64,000 nt of DNA from Azoarcus sp. (GTDB taxonomy: Bacteria; Pseudomonadota; Gammaproteobacteria; Burkholderiales; Rhodocyclaceae): the NCBI GenBank assembly GCA_031268195.1, contig JAIRXQ010000025.1:1-64000 (forward strand). Reading direction: 5' to 3'. Made by a program: the position numbers and the translations under genes. The notes beneath the pieces are model-generated. The model was not told the DNA's origin. It did no database searches and saw only the letters and a program-made list of their open reading frames with translations. The first letter of the stretch is position 1. Every line of letters starts with the position of its first letter. This document shows positions 35,708 through 44,526 of the stretch, in pieces.

Positions 35708-37507
35708 CTACTTGCCCTCGTCGGTTCTCAACACGGCCAGGAAAGCTTCCTGCGGAATTTCGACGTTGCCCACCTGCTTCATGCGCTTTTTGCCTTCCTT
35801 CTGCTTTTCGAGCAACTTCTTCTTGCGGGTGATATCGCCACCATAGCACTTGGCGAGCACATTCTTGCGCAGCGCCTTGATCGTCTCACGGGCGATGATC
35901 TGCGAGCCGATCGCCGCCTGCACCGCCACATCGAACATCTGGCGCGGAATGAGGCCGCGCAGCTTGGCGGCGAGCTCGCGGCCACGATACTGGGCGTTGG
36001 CGCGATGCACGATCACCGAGAGCGCATCGACCTTCTCGCCGCCCACCATCATGTCGAGCTTGACCAGATCAGCGCAGCGGTATTCCTTGAATTCATAGTC
36101 GAGCGAAGCATAGCCGCGCGACACCGATTTCAGCTTGTCGAAGAAATCCATCACCACTTCGTTCATCGGCAACTCATAAACGAGTTGCACTTGCCGCCCG
36201 TGATAGCGCATGTCGACCTGCGCGCCGCGTTTCTGGTTGCAAAGTGTGAGCACCGCGCCAACGTAGTCCTGCGGCATGAAAATGGTGGCGGTGATGATGG
36301 GCTCGCGAATGTCCTGATACTTGCCCGGATCGGGAAGCTTGGCGGGGTTTTCGACATGGACGAGCGAGCCGTCGTTGAGCACGACCTCATAGACCACCGT
36401 CGGCGCGGTTGTGATGAGATCCATGTCGAATTCACGCTCCAGCCGCTCCTGCACGATGTCCATGTGCAAAAGGCCGAGGAAACCGCAGCGGAAACCGAAG
36501 CCGAGCGCCTGCGAGACTTCCGGTTCGAAGCGCAGGGAAGCATCGTTCAGGCGCAACTTTTCGAGTGAATCGCGCAACTGGTCGTATTCAGAGGATTCCA
36601 CCGGATACAGTCCGGCGAAAACCTGCGGCTTGATTTCCTTGAAACCCGGCAGGGGCGTCGCGGCCGAACGCGACGCCAGCGTGATCGTATCGCCCACGCG
36701 CGCCGCTTCCAGCTCTTTGATGCCAGCGATGACGAAACCCACCTCGCCCGCCGACAGGCAATCACGCTCCACGGCGCGCGGCGTAAACACGCCCACCTGA
36801 TCGCACGGATATTGCGCCCCGGTCGACATCAACAAAATACGGTCGCGCACGGCAAGCGCGCCGTCGACCACACGCACCAGCATGACCACGCCAACGTAGT
36901 TGTCGAACCACGAATCGATGATGAGCGCCTTCAATGGCCCACCCGGATCGCCGTTGGGCGCGGGGATGCGGGCGACGATGGCTTCCAGCACGTCCTCGAC
37001 GCCGAGGCCCGTCTTGGCCGAGCATTCGAGCGCTTCGGACGCATCGATGCCGATCACGTCCTCGATCTCGAAGCGCGCGTTGTCGGGATTGGCGGCAGGC
37101 AGGTCGATCTTGTTCAGCACCGGCACCACTTCCACGTCCAGATCGAGCGCGGTGTAGCAATTGGCCACGGTCTGCGCTTCCACGCCCTGCGAGGCATCGA
37201 CCACCAGAAGCGCGCCCTCGCAGGCCGACAGCGAGCGGCTCACTTCGTAGGAGAAGTCGACGTGTCCCGGCGTGTCGATCAGGTTGAGGCTGTAGGTTTG
37301 TCCATCACGCGCCCGGTATTGCAACGCCACCGTCTGCGCCTTGATGGTGATGCCGCGCTCGCGCTCGATATCCATCGAATCGAGCACCTGCTCCTCCATC
37401 TCGCGCGCCGAGAGGCCGCCGCAATAGTGGATGATGCGATCGGCCAGCGTCGACTTGCCGTGGTCGATGTGGGCGATGATGGAGAAATTGCGGATGTGTC
37501 GTTGCAT
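35708..37507 (-). CDS. lepA: elongation factor 4 (LepA)
   Basis: Ribosome-associated translational GTPase. The 599-residue length is standard. G1 [13 protein letters not shown], switch region [12 protein letters not shown]3 DTPGH and G4 NKID are all present, as is the LepA-specific C-terminal domain ([21 protein letters not shown]). First gene of the lepA-lepB unit, downstream of the glutaredoxin-like gene. Confidence 0.97.
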   Translation of the reverse strand: MQRHIRNFSIIAHIDHGKSTLADRIIHYCGGLSAREMEEQVLDSMDIERERGITIKAQTVALQYRARDGQTYSLNLIDTPGHVDFSYEVSRSLSACEGALLVVDASQGVEAQTVANCYTALDLDVEVVPVLNKIDLPAANPDNARFEIEDVIGIDASEALECSAKTGLGVEDVLEAIVARIPAPNGDPGGPLKALIIDSWFDNYVGVVMLVRVVDGALAVRDRILLMSTGAQYPCDQVGVFTPRAVERDCLSAGEVGFVIAGIKELEAARVGDTITLASRSAATPLPGFKEIKPQVFAGLYPVESSEYDQLRDSLEKLRLNDASLRFEPEVSQALGFGFRCGFLGLLHMDIVQERLEREFDMDLITTAPTVVYEVVLNDGSLVHVENPAKLPDPGKYQDIREPIITATIFMPQDYVGAVLTLCNQKRGAQVDMRYHGRQVQLVYELPMNEVVMDFFDKLKSVSRGYASLDYEFKEYRCADLVKLDMMVGGEKVDALSVIVHRANAQYRGRELAAKLRGLIPRQMFDVAVQAAIGSQIIARETIKALRKNVLAKCYGGDITRKKKLLEKQKEGKKRMKQVGNVEIPQEAFLAVLRTDEGK

Positions 37508-37578
37508 GAGCGCTGGGTTCCGGCCTGCGCCGGAATGACGATGATCCTTCGTGGGGGCGAATAATCATTCGCCCTCGT

Positions 37579-37851
37579 TCAGCCGGGAAAAACGCTCGAT
37601 TCTAGCGGAAAAGCGGCGCAAAAGGCGTGCACAGCGGCGGCATCGAGCCGATGCCGGCAAATCTCCACTTCGCCCGCGAACAGTACCGGCACATGTTCGT
37701 CCCAACACACTTCGAGCGCCGGATCGGCGTCGATGTCGATTTCCTCGACACGCCAGCCGTACTGGGCCGCAACAGGTTCGAGCGCCGTAATCAATTCATG
37801 GCAGAGATGACACCACCGCCGACTCAACACCGTAAACGTGCGCGCACTCAC
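37579..37851 (-). CDS. glutaredoxin-family protein (DUF836)
   Basis: A thioredoxin-fold protein of about 90 residues with a CHLC redox motif (RRWCHLCHEL) near the N-terminus and a conserved VPVLF cis-proline segment. Small DUF836 proteins of this kind are found beside lepA in many betaproteobacteria; their substrate is unknown. I favour the GTG start overlapping the rseC stop (GTGA); the ORF-track start lies seven codons upstream. Its place after the rpoE-rse genes suggests a role in envelope or oxidative stress. Confidence 0.82.
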   Translation of the reverse strand: MSARTFTVLSRRWCHLCHELITALEPVAAQYGWRVEEIDIDADPALEVCWDEHVPVLFAGEVEICRHRLDAAAVHAFCAAFPLESSVFPG

Positions 37852-38348
37852 GCACGCTGCCCCACGCGGCACCGCGGCGCGGCGATGTCACGATCGTCGC
37901 CACTGTCGCCACTGTCGCCACCGTCACGTTCGACCCGCACGCGCCACGCCTGCGCACCGCGCCGGGCCCGCAGATAAAGCATGCCGCCCATGAGCGCCGC
38001 GCCGAGCACCACACCGAGCGCCGCACCGATGTCGGCCTGCGCCGGCGGCATCAGCCACACGCCGAGCGCCGCGCCGAGCAGCACCAACGCCGTGCCGAGT
38101 CCGTAACTTGCCCACGCCGCCTTGAGAGGCACGCCAGCGTCGACGACGAGCTTGACCCGCTGGCCTTCGGCAAGGCCGATGGGATCATCGACGCTGAACA
38201 CCCGTTCGCCCTTGAACATCTCGGCAAAGCGCGGGCCGTGACAGCCGCCCGGTTCGTCGCAATGCCCACAGCCGCCCGGATTTTCAAGCAGGCGAACCCG
38301 GATTTTGCCTTCGTTCGCGGCAACGACAGTGGCGCTGAGCGCGATCAT
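37848..38348 (-). CDS. rseC: sigma-E positive regulator RseC/MucC
   Basis: A 166-residue inner-membrane protein with an N-terminal cysteine cluster (GGCGHCDEPGGCHG) and two hydrophobic segments (TALVLLGAALGVWL and ALGVVLGAALMGGMLY), as in RseC. RseC modulates sigma-E activity and also assists SoxR reduction. The C-terminal tail is charged with a DSGDSGDD repeat. Start overlaps the rseB stop by four bases. In many relatives a DegP-type protease (mucD) sits in this operon; none is seen here. Confidence 0.88.
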   Translation of the reverse strand: MIALSATVVAANEGKIRVRLLENPGGCGHCDEPGGCHGPRFAEMFKGERVFSVDDPIGLAEGQRVKLVVDAGVPLKAAWASYGLGTALVLLGAALGVWLMPPAQADIGAALGVVLGAALMGGMLYLRARRGAQAWRVRVERDGGDSGDSGDDRDIAAPRCRVGQRA

Positions 38349-39352
38349 TTCACTTCCTCGACGACTTCGGCCACTTGCCGCACCGCCTGCGGCGGCACTT
38401 CACCGAGCGCGGTGATACGGCGACCGTCGACGATGCGCTCGAAGGCGTTGACCGCGCCGCCACCGGGGAAGCTGCCGCGCGCCTCGGCGCCCTCCTCCGC
38501 CTCTTCGATGAAGATCGAAATCGTCGCCAGCCCGTCGCTGAACACCAGATGTACCGCGCCGCCGCTACGCTGGTGCGCTTTCGTCACCAACGCGAACCCT
38601 GGCAGAGGTTCCCGAAGCCGCCAGCGGTCATCCACCGGCTTCACATCGTCGCCCCCGGCATCGACCACGCGCCAGTCGGCAGACGGCACGGCGCGCTCCA
38701 CGAGCTGGTCATCGGGGATGTCGCCATCGAACTTCACGTCGTTGAAGGCGAACTGCTCGATCACTTCGTCGTTGGCGTCGATCACCTGCGATTTGAGCAA
38801 CAGGCCGCGCGAGATTTCGACCCACATCACATGGCCGAAACGCAAACCGTCGCGGGGCGTGAGGATGACCTTTTGCGCTTCGTGCCCGGCAATGCGTCCC
38901 GGCTCACCCAGCCGCACATCGTAGATGCCCGCCAGCGCAGCGTAACTTTGCATCAGACGCCCCGGAAAACCGGGACGCGCGCCCACGCGACCGATAATGA
39001 TCGTGCGTTGCGCGGGCAGCACGCAGCGCACTTCGCCGCCCTTGCGCACGACTTCGCGCGGACTGCCATCGAGCACTTCGAGCCGTTCGCTTTCCTCGCC
39101 GTTCAGGACGCGATGCACGATGCGCGACGTCTCGATGCGCCGCCCGGACTGATAAGTGAACGTGCCAACGTAGTTCAGGTTCTGGCTGGCCGTGGCAATG
39201 CGGTCGAGCCATGCCAGCGGGTCCTGCGCGGCGGGAGGCGCGGATGGTGCGTCGGTTTCCGGTTCGGGTTCTGCAAAAGCGCCAACCGGCAGGGCGCACA
39301 GCAGGATCATCCCCAAAACATGCCGCACTTTCATCGCAATCATCGACCTCAT
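38345..39352 (-). CDS. rseB: sigma-E regulatory protein RseB/MucB
   Basis: Periplasmic sensor that binds RseA and lipopolysaccharide or mislocalised lipoproteins. About 335 residues: signal peptide (MKVRHVLGMILLCALPVGAFA), then the MucB/RseB large domain (LDRIATASQNLNYVGTFTYQSG, HRVLNGEESERLEVLDGSPREVVR) and small C-terminal domain. Three in-frame ATGs are possible (39352, 39343, 39334); the first is given. Confidence 0.92.
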   Translation of the reverse strand: MRSMIAMKVRHVLGMILLCALPVGAFAEPEPETDAPSAPPAAQDPLAWLDRIATASQNLNYVGTFTYQSGRRIETSRIVHRVLNGEESERLEVLDGSPREVVRKGGEVRCVLPAQRTIIIGRVGARPGFPGRLMQSYAALAGIYDVRLGEPGRIAGHEAQKVILTPRDGLRFGHVMWVEISRGLLLKSQVIDANDEVIEQFAFNDVKFDGDIPDDQLVERAVPSADWRVVDAGGDDVKPVDDRWRLREPLPGFALVTKAHQRSGGAVHLVFSDGLATISIFIEEAEEGAEARGSFPGGGAVNAFERIVDGRRITALGEVPPQAVRQVAEVVEEVK

Positions 39353-39359
39353 ATCGATT

Positions 39360-39926
39360 TCATTCCTCAGTCGGCCCCGACACGGAGCGCATATATTGCA
39401 TCGCCGCGGGCATCGGGCCGCCCGCCATCGTCTGATGCGCAACGAGGTAATCGGGGCGCGCACCGCTCACGACGCGCCGCATGGCAGACGAGACGGAAGC
39501 GATCTGTGGCGACTTCGCTGCCATTTGCACGGACGCAACAGAGTCGTCGTCGCCGCCGGAGAGCACGGCGAGCGCCCCCACGGCCAGCAGCACGCCCATC
39601 ACCGAGGCCGCAACGGGCAACAGGCGGTGATGAACGGCACGCGGGCGCCGCGCCGCCGCTCGGCCCAGTTCGGCATCGTCGGCCAACTCGTCATGACCGC
39701 TACGATGCGGAGCGAGCACCGTGGGTTCGCGTTCGAGCGCGAGCATCACACGCCCGCTGAGGCTGTCCATTTCCGGCTGCGCCCCCCCCCGGATCACGTC
39801 ACCGACCAGACAATACGTTTCCCAGTCATCGCGAAAGGCCGCGTCGTGCTTGAGGCGGGTAAACAACGCTCGCGCCGTGGCCGCATCGACATTGCCGTCG
39901 AGCATCGCCGATAGTTTCTCTTTCAT
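39360..39926 (-). CDS. rseA: anti-sigma-E factor RseA
   Basis: Single-pass membrane protein holding sigma-E inactive until cleaved by regulated proteolysis. About 188 residues: N-terminal sigma-binding helix domain (MKEKLSAMLDGNVDAATARALFTRL, DDWETYCLVGDVIRG), one membrane segment (LLPVAASVMGVLLAVGALAVL), and a periplasmic tail. The coding strand has a run of nine G (plus-strand C at 39782-39790) in the cytoplasmic part; slippage there would inactivate the protein and release sigma-E. Confidence 0.92.
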   Translation of the reverse strand: MKEKLSAMLDGNVDAATARALFTRLKHDAAFRDDWETYCLVGDVIRGGAQPEMDSLSGRVMLALEREPTVLAPHRSGHDELADDAELGRAAARRPRAVHHRLLPVAASVMGVLLAVGALAVLSGGDDDSVASVQMAAKSPQIASVSSAMRRVVSGARPDYLVAHQTMAGGPMPAAMQYMRSVSGPTEE

Positions 39927-39982
39927 GTCAGCCCTCGATTCAATATGACAATCATTCGACAACCCTGTATATCGGAAAGCCC

Positions 39983-40582
39983 TTACCAACGTTCGTCCGC
40001 GCGGGTGCCGAGCAGTGGCCGCAGCCGCGCAGCAATGGCTTCGCGGGCGCGAAATATGCGTGAACGCACCGTGCCGATCGGACAGCCCATGACGTTGGAA
40101 ATATCTTCATAGCTCAGCCCTTCCAGTTCGCGCAGGGTAATGGCCTCGCGCAGTTCGTCGGGCAAGTCGGCCATGGCATCGTCGACCGCACTCGCGATCT
40201 GGCGCGTCATCATCTGCCGCTCCGGGGTATCGTGATCGTGCAGACGCTCGCCGCCCTCGACATTTTCCATGTCGGCCGAATCCAGCCCGGTCGAGGCCGG
40301 AACCCGTCGCCCCTGCGCGGCGAGATGGTTTTTCGCGGTGTTGATACCAATCCGGTACAACCAAGTGTAGAAAGCGCTCTCCCCACGGAAAGATCCCAAG
40401 GCGCGATACGCCTTGATGAAGGTTTCCTGTGCCAGATCCTCGACTTCGGCGGGATCACGCACCAGCCGCGAGAGCAAACGGTAGAGCCTGCGCTGATACT
40501 TGGACACCAGCAGGCCGAAGGCTTGCTTGTCTCCACTCTGGATGCGCTCCACCAACTGCTGGTCGATTTCACGATCGCTCAT
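39983..40582 (-). CDS. rpoE: extracytoplasmic-stress sigma factor RpoE (AlgU)
   Basis: ECF sigma factor of 199 residues, very close to RpoE/AlgU. Region 2 (FGLLVSKYQRRLYRLLSRLVRDPAEVEDLAQETFIKAYRAL) and region 4 (ITLRELEGLSYEDISNVMGCPIGTVRSRIFRARE) are complete. It starts the rpoE-rseA-rseB-rseC unit and is divergent from nadB, the classic arrangement. Confidence 0.97.
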   Translation of the reverse strand: MSDREIDQQLVERIQSGDKQAFGLLVSKYQRRLYRLLSRLVRDPAEVEDLAQETFIKAYRALGSFRGESAFYTWLYRIGINTAKNHLAAQGRRVPASTGLDSADMENVEGGERLHDHDTPERQMMTRQIASAVDDAMADLPDELREAITLRELEGLSYEDISNVMGCPIGTVRSRIFRAREAIAARLRPLLGTRADERW

Positions 40583-40619
40583 CGGATGTCCGTTTTCCTG
40601 CCTGATTCCAAACTACTTC

Positions 40620-40647
40620 AGTATAAGCGAGCTCCCCGTCCAGCCAA
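40620..40647 (-). promoter_or_regulatory. candidate sigma-70 promoter for rpoE
   Basis: On the minus strand TTGGCT and TATACT are separated by 16 bases, placing the start about 30 bases before rpoE. A typical sigma-E autoregulatory promoter (GGAACTT/TCTGA) was not found in the leader. Confidence 0.5.
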
Positions 40648-40654
40648 ACCAATT

Positions 40655-40681
40655 CATAGACACACAGTCATAGACACACAG
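40655..40681. repeat. tandem 13-bp repeat between rpoE and nadB
   Basis: CATAGACACACAG occurs twice with one base between the copies, in the divergent promoter region. It could be a regulator site or a slippage duplication. Confidence 0.7.
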
Positions 40682-40752
40682 ACAACATGGTTATTGATTG
40701 GTTCTACAAAGAAGCCACGCTTTACCCAATTTGTTTCGCAGCGGCACGCGAG

Positions 40753-40761
40753 TGCTATATT
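40753..40761 (+). promoter_or_regulatory. candidate extended -10 promoter for nadB
   Basis: TGCTATATT fits an extended -10 element (TGnTATATT) about 30 bases before the nadB ATG. A weak -35 (TTGTTT) lies 19 bases further up. Confidence 0.45.
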
Positions 40762-40791
40762 TTTAACTTCCCCAACAACCCGCCCAAGAAC

Positions 40792-42396
40792 ATGACCACA
40801 CTCCCCCAATATCAGTACGACGTCCTGATTCTCGGCAGCGGCGCGGCCGGGCAATCACTCGCCCTCTTCCTTGCCGAGCGCCTGAAAGTGGCCATCGTCA
40901 CCAAACGTGAACTGGCCGACAGCGCAAGCTCGCTCGCGCAAGGCGGCATCGCCGCCGTGCTCGCCACCGATGACAGCGTGGAAGCGCACATCCGCGACAC
41001 GTTCACCGCGGGAGCAGGGCTGTGCGATCCGGTTGCCACACGCTTCGTGGTCGAACACAGCCTCGATGCTATCTCATGGCTCATCAAGGAAGGCGTGCCT
41101 TTCACGCGCGAAGACTCCGAATTCGGCTTTCACCTGACGCGCGAGGGCGGCCACTCGCGCCGCCGCATCATCCACGCCGCCGACGCCACCGGCGCGGCGG
41201 TGCAAACCACCCTGCGCAATGCAGTGCGCGCGCATCGCAACATCGACATCTTCGAGCACCACATCGCCGTCGACCTCATCCTTGGCGAGCGCGTCGGCCA
41301 ACCGGAACTGGGCTGCGTCGGCGCCTACGCACTCGATATCAAGGGGGATCGCGTTGTCACCTTCGCCGCGCGCAGCACGGTGCTTGCCACGGGCGGCACG
41401 GGCAAGGTGTACCTCTACACGACCAACCCCGATGTCGCCACCGGCGATGGCGTGGCGATGGCGTGGCGCGCTGGCTGCCGCGTGCGCAACATGGAATTCA
41501 TCCAGTTCCACCCCACCTGCCTCTACCACCCGCAGGAAAAATCTTTCCTGATCTCGGAAGCGGTGCGCGGCGAAGGCGGCCTCTTGAAGCTGCCCGATGG
41601 CCCGCGTTTCATGCCCGCGCACGACGAGCGCGCCGAGCTTGCGCCGCGTGACATCGTGGCGCGCGCCATCGACTTCGAGATGAAAAAGCACGGGCTGGAT
41701 TGCGTTTATCTCGACATCAGCCACAAGCCCGCCGACTGGCTGCGCGAGCACTTTCCCACCATCTACGGACGCTGCCTGGAACTGGGCATCGACATCACGC
41801 GCCAGCCGATTCCGGTGGTGCCCGCCGCGCATTACTCCTGCGGCGGCATCGCCACCGATCTGGCGGCGCGCACCGATGTTCCCAATCTCTACGCTGTGGG
41901 CGAGGCGGCGGGCACCGGCCTGCACGGTGCGAACCGCCTGGCCTCGAATTCGCTGCTCGAATGCCTCGTTTTCGGCAAAGCGGCGGCTTTTGAGATCATG
42001 CAGCAACCCAACACGAAGATTCCGGCCCTGCCCGTCTGGGACGAAAGCCGCGTCTCCGACGCCGACGAAGAAGTAGTCATCGCCCACAACTGGGCGGAAT
42101 TGCGGCAAGCGATGTGGGATTACGTCGGGATCGTGCGCACCAACAAACGCCTGCAACGCGCCCGCCACCGCATTCGCCTTCTGGCGCGCGAAATCGACGA
42201 GTTCTACTCCAACTTCCGCGTCTCCAACGACCTGATCGAGCTGCGCAACCTCGTCGTCACCGCTGGCCTGATCGTCAATTGTGCCCTGAAACGCCACGAA
42301 AGCCGCGGCCTGCATTGCTCGCGCGACTACCCCGCCGTGCTGCCGCGCGCCAGGGACACGGTCCTGACGCCACCGAGGTTCAGACGGCATCCGTAG
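40792..42396 (+). CDS. nadB: L-aspartate oxidase
   Basis: FAD enzyme oxidising L-aspartate to iminoaspartate, the first step of NAD synthesis. About 534 residues with the FAD motif VLILGSGAAGQSLALFLAE, the catalytic region HFPTIY...VPAAHYSCGGI, the flavin-binding GEAAGTGLHGANRLASNSLLE, and the C-terminal helical domain. The ATG of MTTLPQYQYD is used because the 35 residues before it are promoter sequence. The 3' end overlaps the convergent ygfX gene by 17 bases. Confidence 0.96.
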   Translation: MTTLPQYQYDVLILGSGAAGQSLALFLAERLKVAIVTKRELADSASSLAQGGIAAVLATDDSVEAHIRDTFTAGAGLCDPVATRFVVEHSLDAISWLIKEGVPFTREDSEFGFHLTREGGHSRRRIIHAADATGAAVQTTLRNAVRAHRNIDIFEHHIAVDLILGERVGQPELGCVGAYALDIKGDRVVTFAARSTVLATGGTGKVYLYTTNPDVATGDGVAMAWRAGCRVRNMEFIQFHPTCLYHPQEKSFLISEAVRGEGGLLKLPDGPRFMPAHDERAELAPRDIVARAIDFEMKKHGLDCVYLDISHKPADWLREHFPTIYGRCLELGIDITRQPIPVVPAAHYSCGGIATDLAARTDVPNLYAVGEAAGTGLHGANRLASNSLLECLVFGKAAAFEIMQQPNTKIPALPVWDESRVSDADEEVVIAHNWAELRQAMWDYVGIVRTNKRLQRARHRIRLLAREIDEFYSNFRVSNDLIELRNLVVTAGLIVNCALKRHESRGLHCSRDYPAVLPRARDTVLTPPRFRRHP

Positions 42397-42862
42397 TATC
42401 CAGCCGCGCCCGTTGCAAAGCGCGATGCCGCAGCCAGACCCGTAACCGCCGCCACTGATCGGGTGCTTGAGCCGGTTCTTCCACCCCGGCGGCGGTCAGC
42501 ATGAAGCGGCGTCCGTGCGCGCGGCCATCCGCGTCCGTCCAACCGAGCGCGAACCATACGGCAGTGGGAAATACCACTGCGCCGGGCAACACGCGCGCCC
42601 ATGCGTCGCCCCCCTTTCCGAACATCTGTACCACCGCGCCATCGGCAGCGAGCACGAGCGACATGCCACGCTTGGCCGTTTCTGCCCGCCAGGCCCACAC
42701 GGTGGAGGCAACGACGAGCATCGTGAGCGTGAGGGTCGCCACAGTGGGCAGCGCCATGCAAAAAAGCGTCAATCCCGCCGCGAAGTGCGCGGCCAGAATC
42801 GACGCTTGCAGGACGGGACTGGAACGGAGCCGAATCGTGAGCAGATGCGGTCCGTCCGTCAT
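42380..42862 (-). CDS. YgfX/CptA-like inner-membrane protein
   Basis: About 160 residues with two adjacent N-terminal membrane segments (ILAAHFAAGLTLFCMALP and ATLTLTMLVVASTVWAW) and a soluble tail, as in YgfX. YgfX of E. coli (also called CptA) is paired with SdhE and has been linked to cytoskeletal inhibition; relatives lie beside nadB and rpoE in many proteobacteria. No sdhE is visible here. The start is uncertain because no clear Shine-Dalgarno precedes it. It lies 10 bases after fabF on the same strand. Confidence 0.7.
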   Translation of the reverse strand: MTDGPHLLTIRLRSSPVLQASILAAHFAAGLTLFCMALPTVATLTLTMLVVASTVWAWRAETAKRGMSLVLAADGAVVQMFGKGGDAWARVLPGAVVFPTAVWFALGWTDADGRAHGRRFMLTAAGVEEPAQAPDQWRRLRVWLRHRALQRARLDTTDAV

Positions 42863-42872
42863 GAGGAGGGGG

Positions 42873-44108
42873 TCAGATGCGGCGGAAAACCAGCGTGCCG
42901 TTGGTACCGCCAAAGCCGAAGTTGTTCTTCAGGGCGATTTCGATCTTCATCTCGCGCGCGACATTGGCGCAGTAATCGAGATCGCAGTCGGGATCCTGCT
43001 CGAAGATATTGATCGTCGGCGGCGAGATCTGGTGATGGACGGCGAGCACGGTAAATACCGACTCCAGCCCGCCCGCACCGCCCAAGAGGTGGCCCGTCAT
43101 GGACTTGGTGGAATTGACCACGAGTCTTTTGGCGTTGTCGGCCCCGAAAGCCTGTTTTACGGCCTCGGTTTCATTCTTGTCGCCAAGCGGCGTGGAGGTG
43201 CCGTGCGCGTTGAGGTAATGCACCTCGTCGGGATTGATGCCCGCGTCCTTCAGCGCATAGACCATGCTGCGGCGCGGCCCATCGGTGTTCGGAGCGGTGA
43301 TGTGGTAAGCGTCGCCGCTCATGCCGAAACCGATGAGTTCGGCGTAGATTTTCGCGCCGCGCGCCTTCGCGTGCTCATATTCTTCGAGCATCATCACGCC
43401 GGAACCTTCACCGAGCACGAAGCCATCGCGCCCCTTGTCCCACGGACGGCTGGCCGTCGCCGGATCATCGTTGCGGGTAGACAGGGCTTTCGCGGAGGAA
43501 AAGCCGCCGATGGCCAAGGGCGTCACCGTCGATTCCGCGCCGCCGCAGATCATCGCGTCGGCGTCGCCGTGCCCGATCAGGCGCGCGGAGATGCCGATGG
43601 CGTGCAGACCCGTGGAGCAGGCCGTCACCACAGCGAGGTTCGGCCCTTTCAGGCCGAGGATGATCGACAGGTTTCCCGAAATCATGTTGATGATCGTGCC
43701 GGGAATGAAAAACGGCGAAATCTTGCGCGGGCCGCCATCGAGGTAATCGCTGTGCGTCGATTCGATCTCCGGCAGGCCGCCCATGCCGGAGCCGACGTTG
43801 ATGCCAATGCGCCCGGCATTTTCCTCGGTGACTTCCAGCCCGGAATCGCGGAACGCCTGAACGCCCGCGGCGATGCCGTAATGGACGAAGGTGTCCATAC
43901 GGCGTGCGTCCTTGGGCGGAATCCAGTCGGTAGCGTCGAAGTTTTTGACTTCGCCCGCCACGCGGGATGCGAAAGCGCTGGCGTCGAAACGGGTCACCGG
44001 CCCGATGCCGCTCTTGCCTGCGATCAGATTTTCCCAAGCCTCGGGAACGGTATTGCCAACCGGCGAGATAGCGCCCAAACCGGTTACAACGACTCTGCGA
44101 CGTGACAC
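42873..44108 (-). CDS. fabF: 3-oxoacyl-[acyl-carrier-protein] synthase II
   Basis: Elongating condensing enzyme of type II fatty-acid synthesis. The 411-residue protein has the catalytic Cys in TACSTGLHAIG and both catalytic His (NAHGTSTPLGD and KSMTGHLLGGAGG), plus the C-terminal NNFGFGGTNGTLVF. Last enzyme gene of the fab cluster, 96 bases after acpP. Confidence 0.97.
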   Translation of the reverse strand: MSRRRVVVTGLGAISPVGNTVPEAWENLIAGKSGIGPVTRFDASAFASRVAGEVKNFDATDWIPPKDARRMDTFVHYGIAAGVQAFRDSGLEVTEENAGRIGINVGSGMGGLPEIESTHSDYLDGGPRKISPFFIPGTIINMISGNLSIILGLKGPNLAVVTACSTGLHAIGISARLIGHGDADAMICGGAESTVTPLAIGGFSSAKALSTRNDDPATASRPWDKGRDGFVLGEGSGVMMLEEYEHAKARGAKIYAELIGFGMSGDAYHITAPNTDGPRRSMVYALKDAGINPDEVHYLNAHGTSTPLGDKNETEAVKQAFGADNAKRLVVNSTKSMTGHLLGGAGGLESVFTVLAVHHQISPPTINIFEQDPDCDLDYCANVAREMKIEIALKNNFGFGGTNGTLVFRRI

Positions 44109-44204
44109 GGGCTACTCCGAAGGAATCAGACAAACGGAGAGAAACGCACAAACACTTCCGGCGGCTGCGCGGGCAACCGCCGGAAAGTCATGGGACGGAA
44201 AAGA

Positions 44205-44444
44205 TTACTTCTTCAGATGAGCGGCGACGTAGTCGATCGCTTGCTGGACGGTGGTAATCTTTTCGGCCTCTTCGTCTGGAATTTCACACTCGAACTCTTC
44301 TTCCAGCGCCATGACCAGTTCCACGGTGTCCAACGAATCCGCGCCGAGATCGTCCACGAAAGACGACTCAGTCTTGATTTCCGCTTCGTTTACGCCAAGT
44401 TGCTCAGCCACGATCTTTTTGACGCGCTGTTCGATGTCGCTCAT
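44205..44444 (-). CDS. acpP: acyl carrier protein
   Basis: A 79-residue acidic protein; the phosphopantetheine serine is in [19 protein letters not shown]. It carries growing acyl chains to the Fab enzymes and lies between fabG and fabF, as usual. Gaps of 82 and 96 bases on each side leave room for its own promoter and high expression. Confidence 0.97.
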   Translation of the reverse strand: MSDIEQRVKKIVAEQLGVNEAEIKTESSFVDDLGADSLDTVELVMALEEEFECEIPDEEAEKITTVQQAIDYVAAHLKK

Positions 44445-44526
44445 CTAGAAACTCCTTCCCATGCAGGGTGTAAGAAAAACTGTCCTATTTTACCAAAAAG
44501 GCGCGCTTGCGCCACCGCACCCGCGG

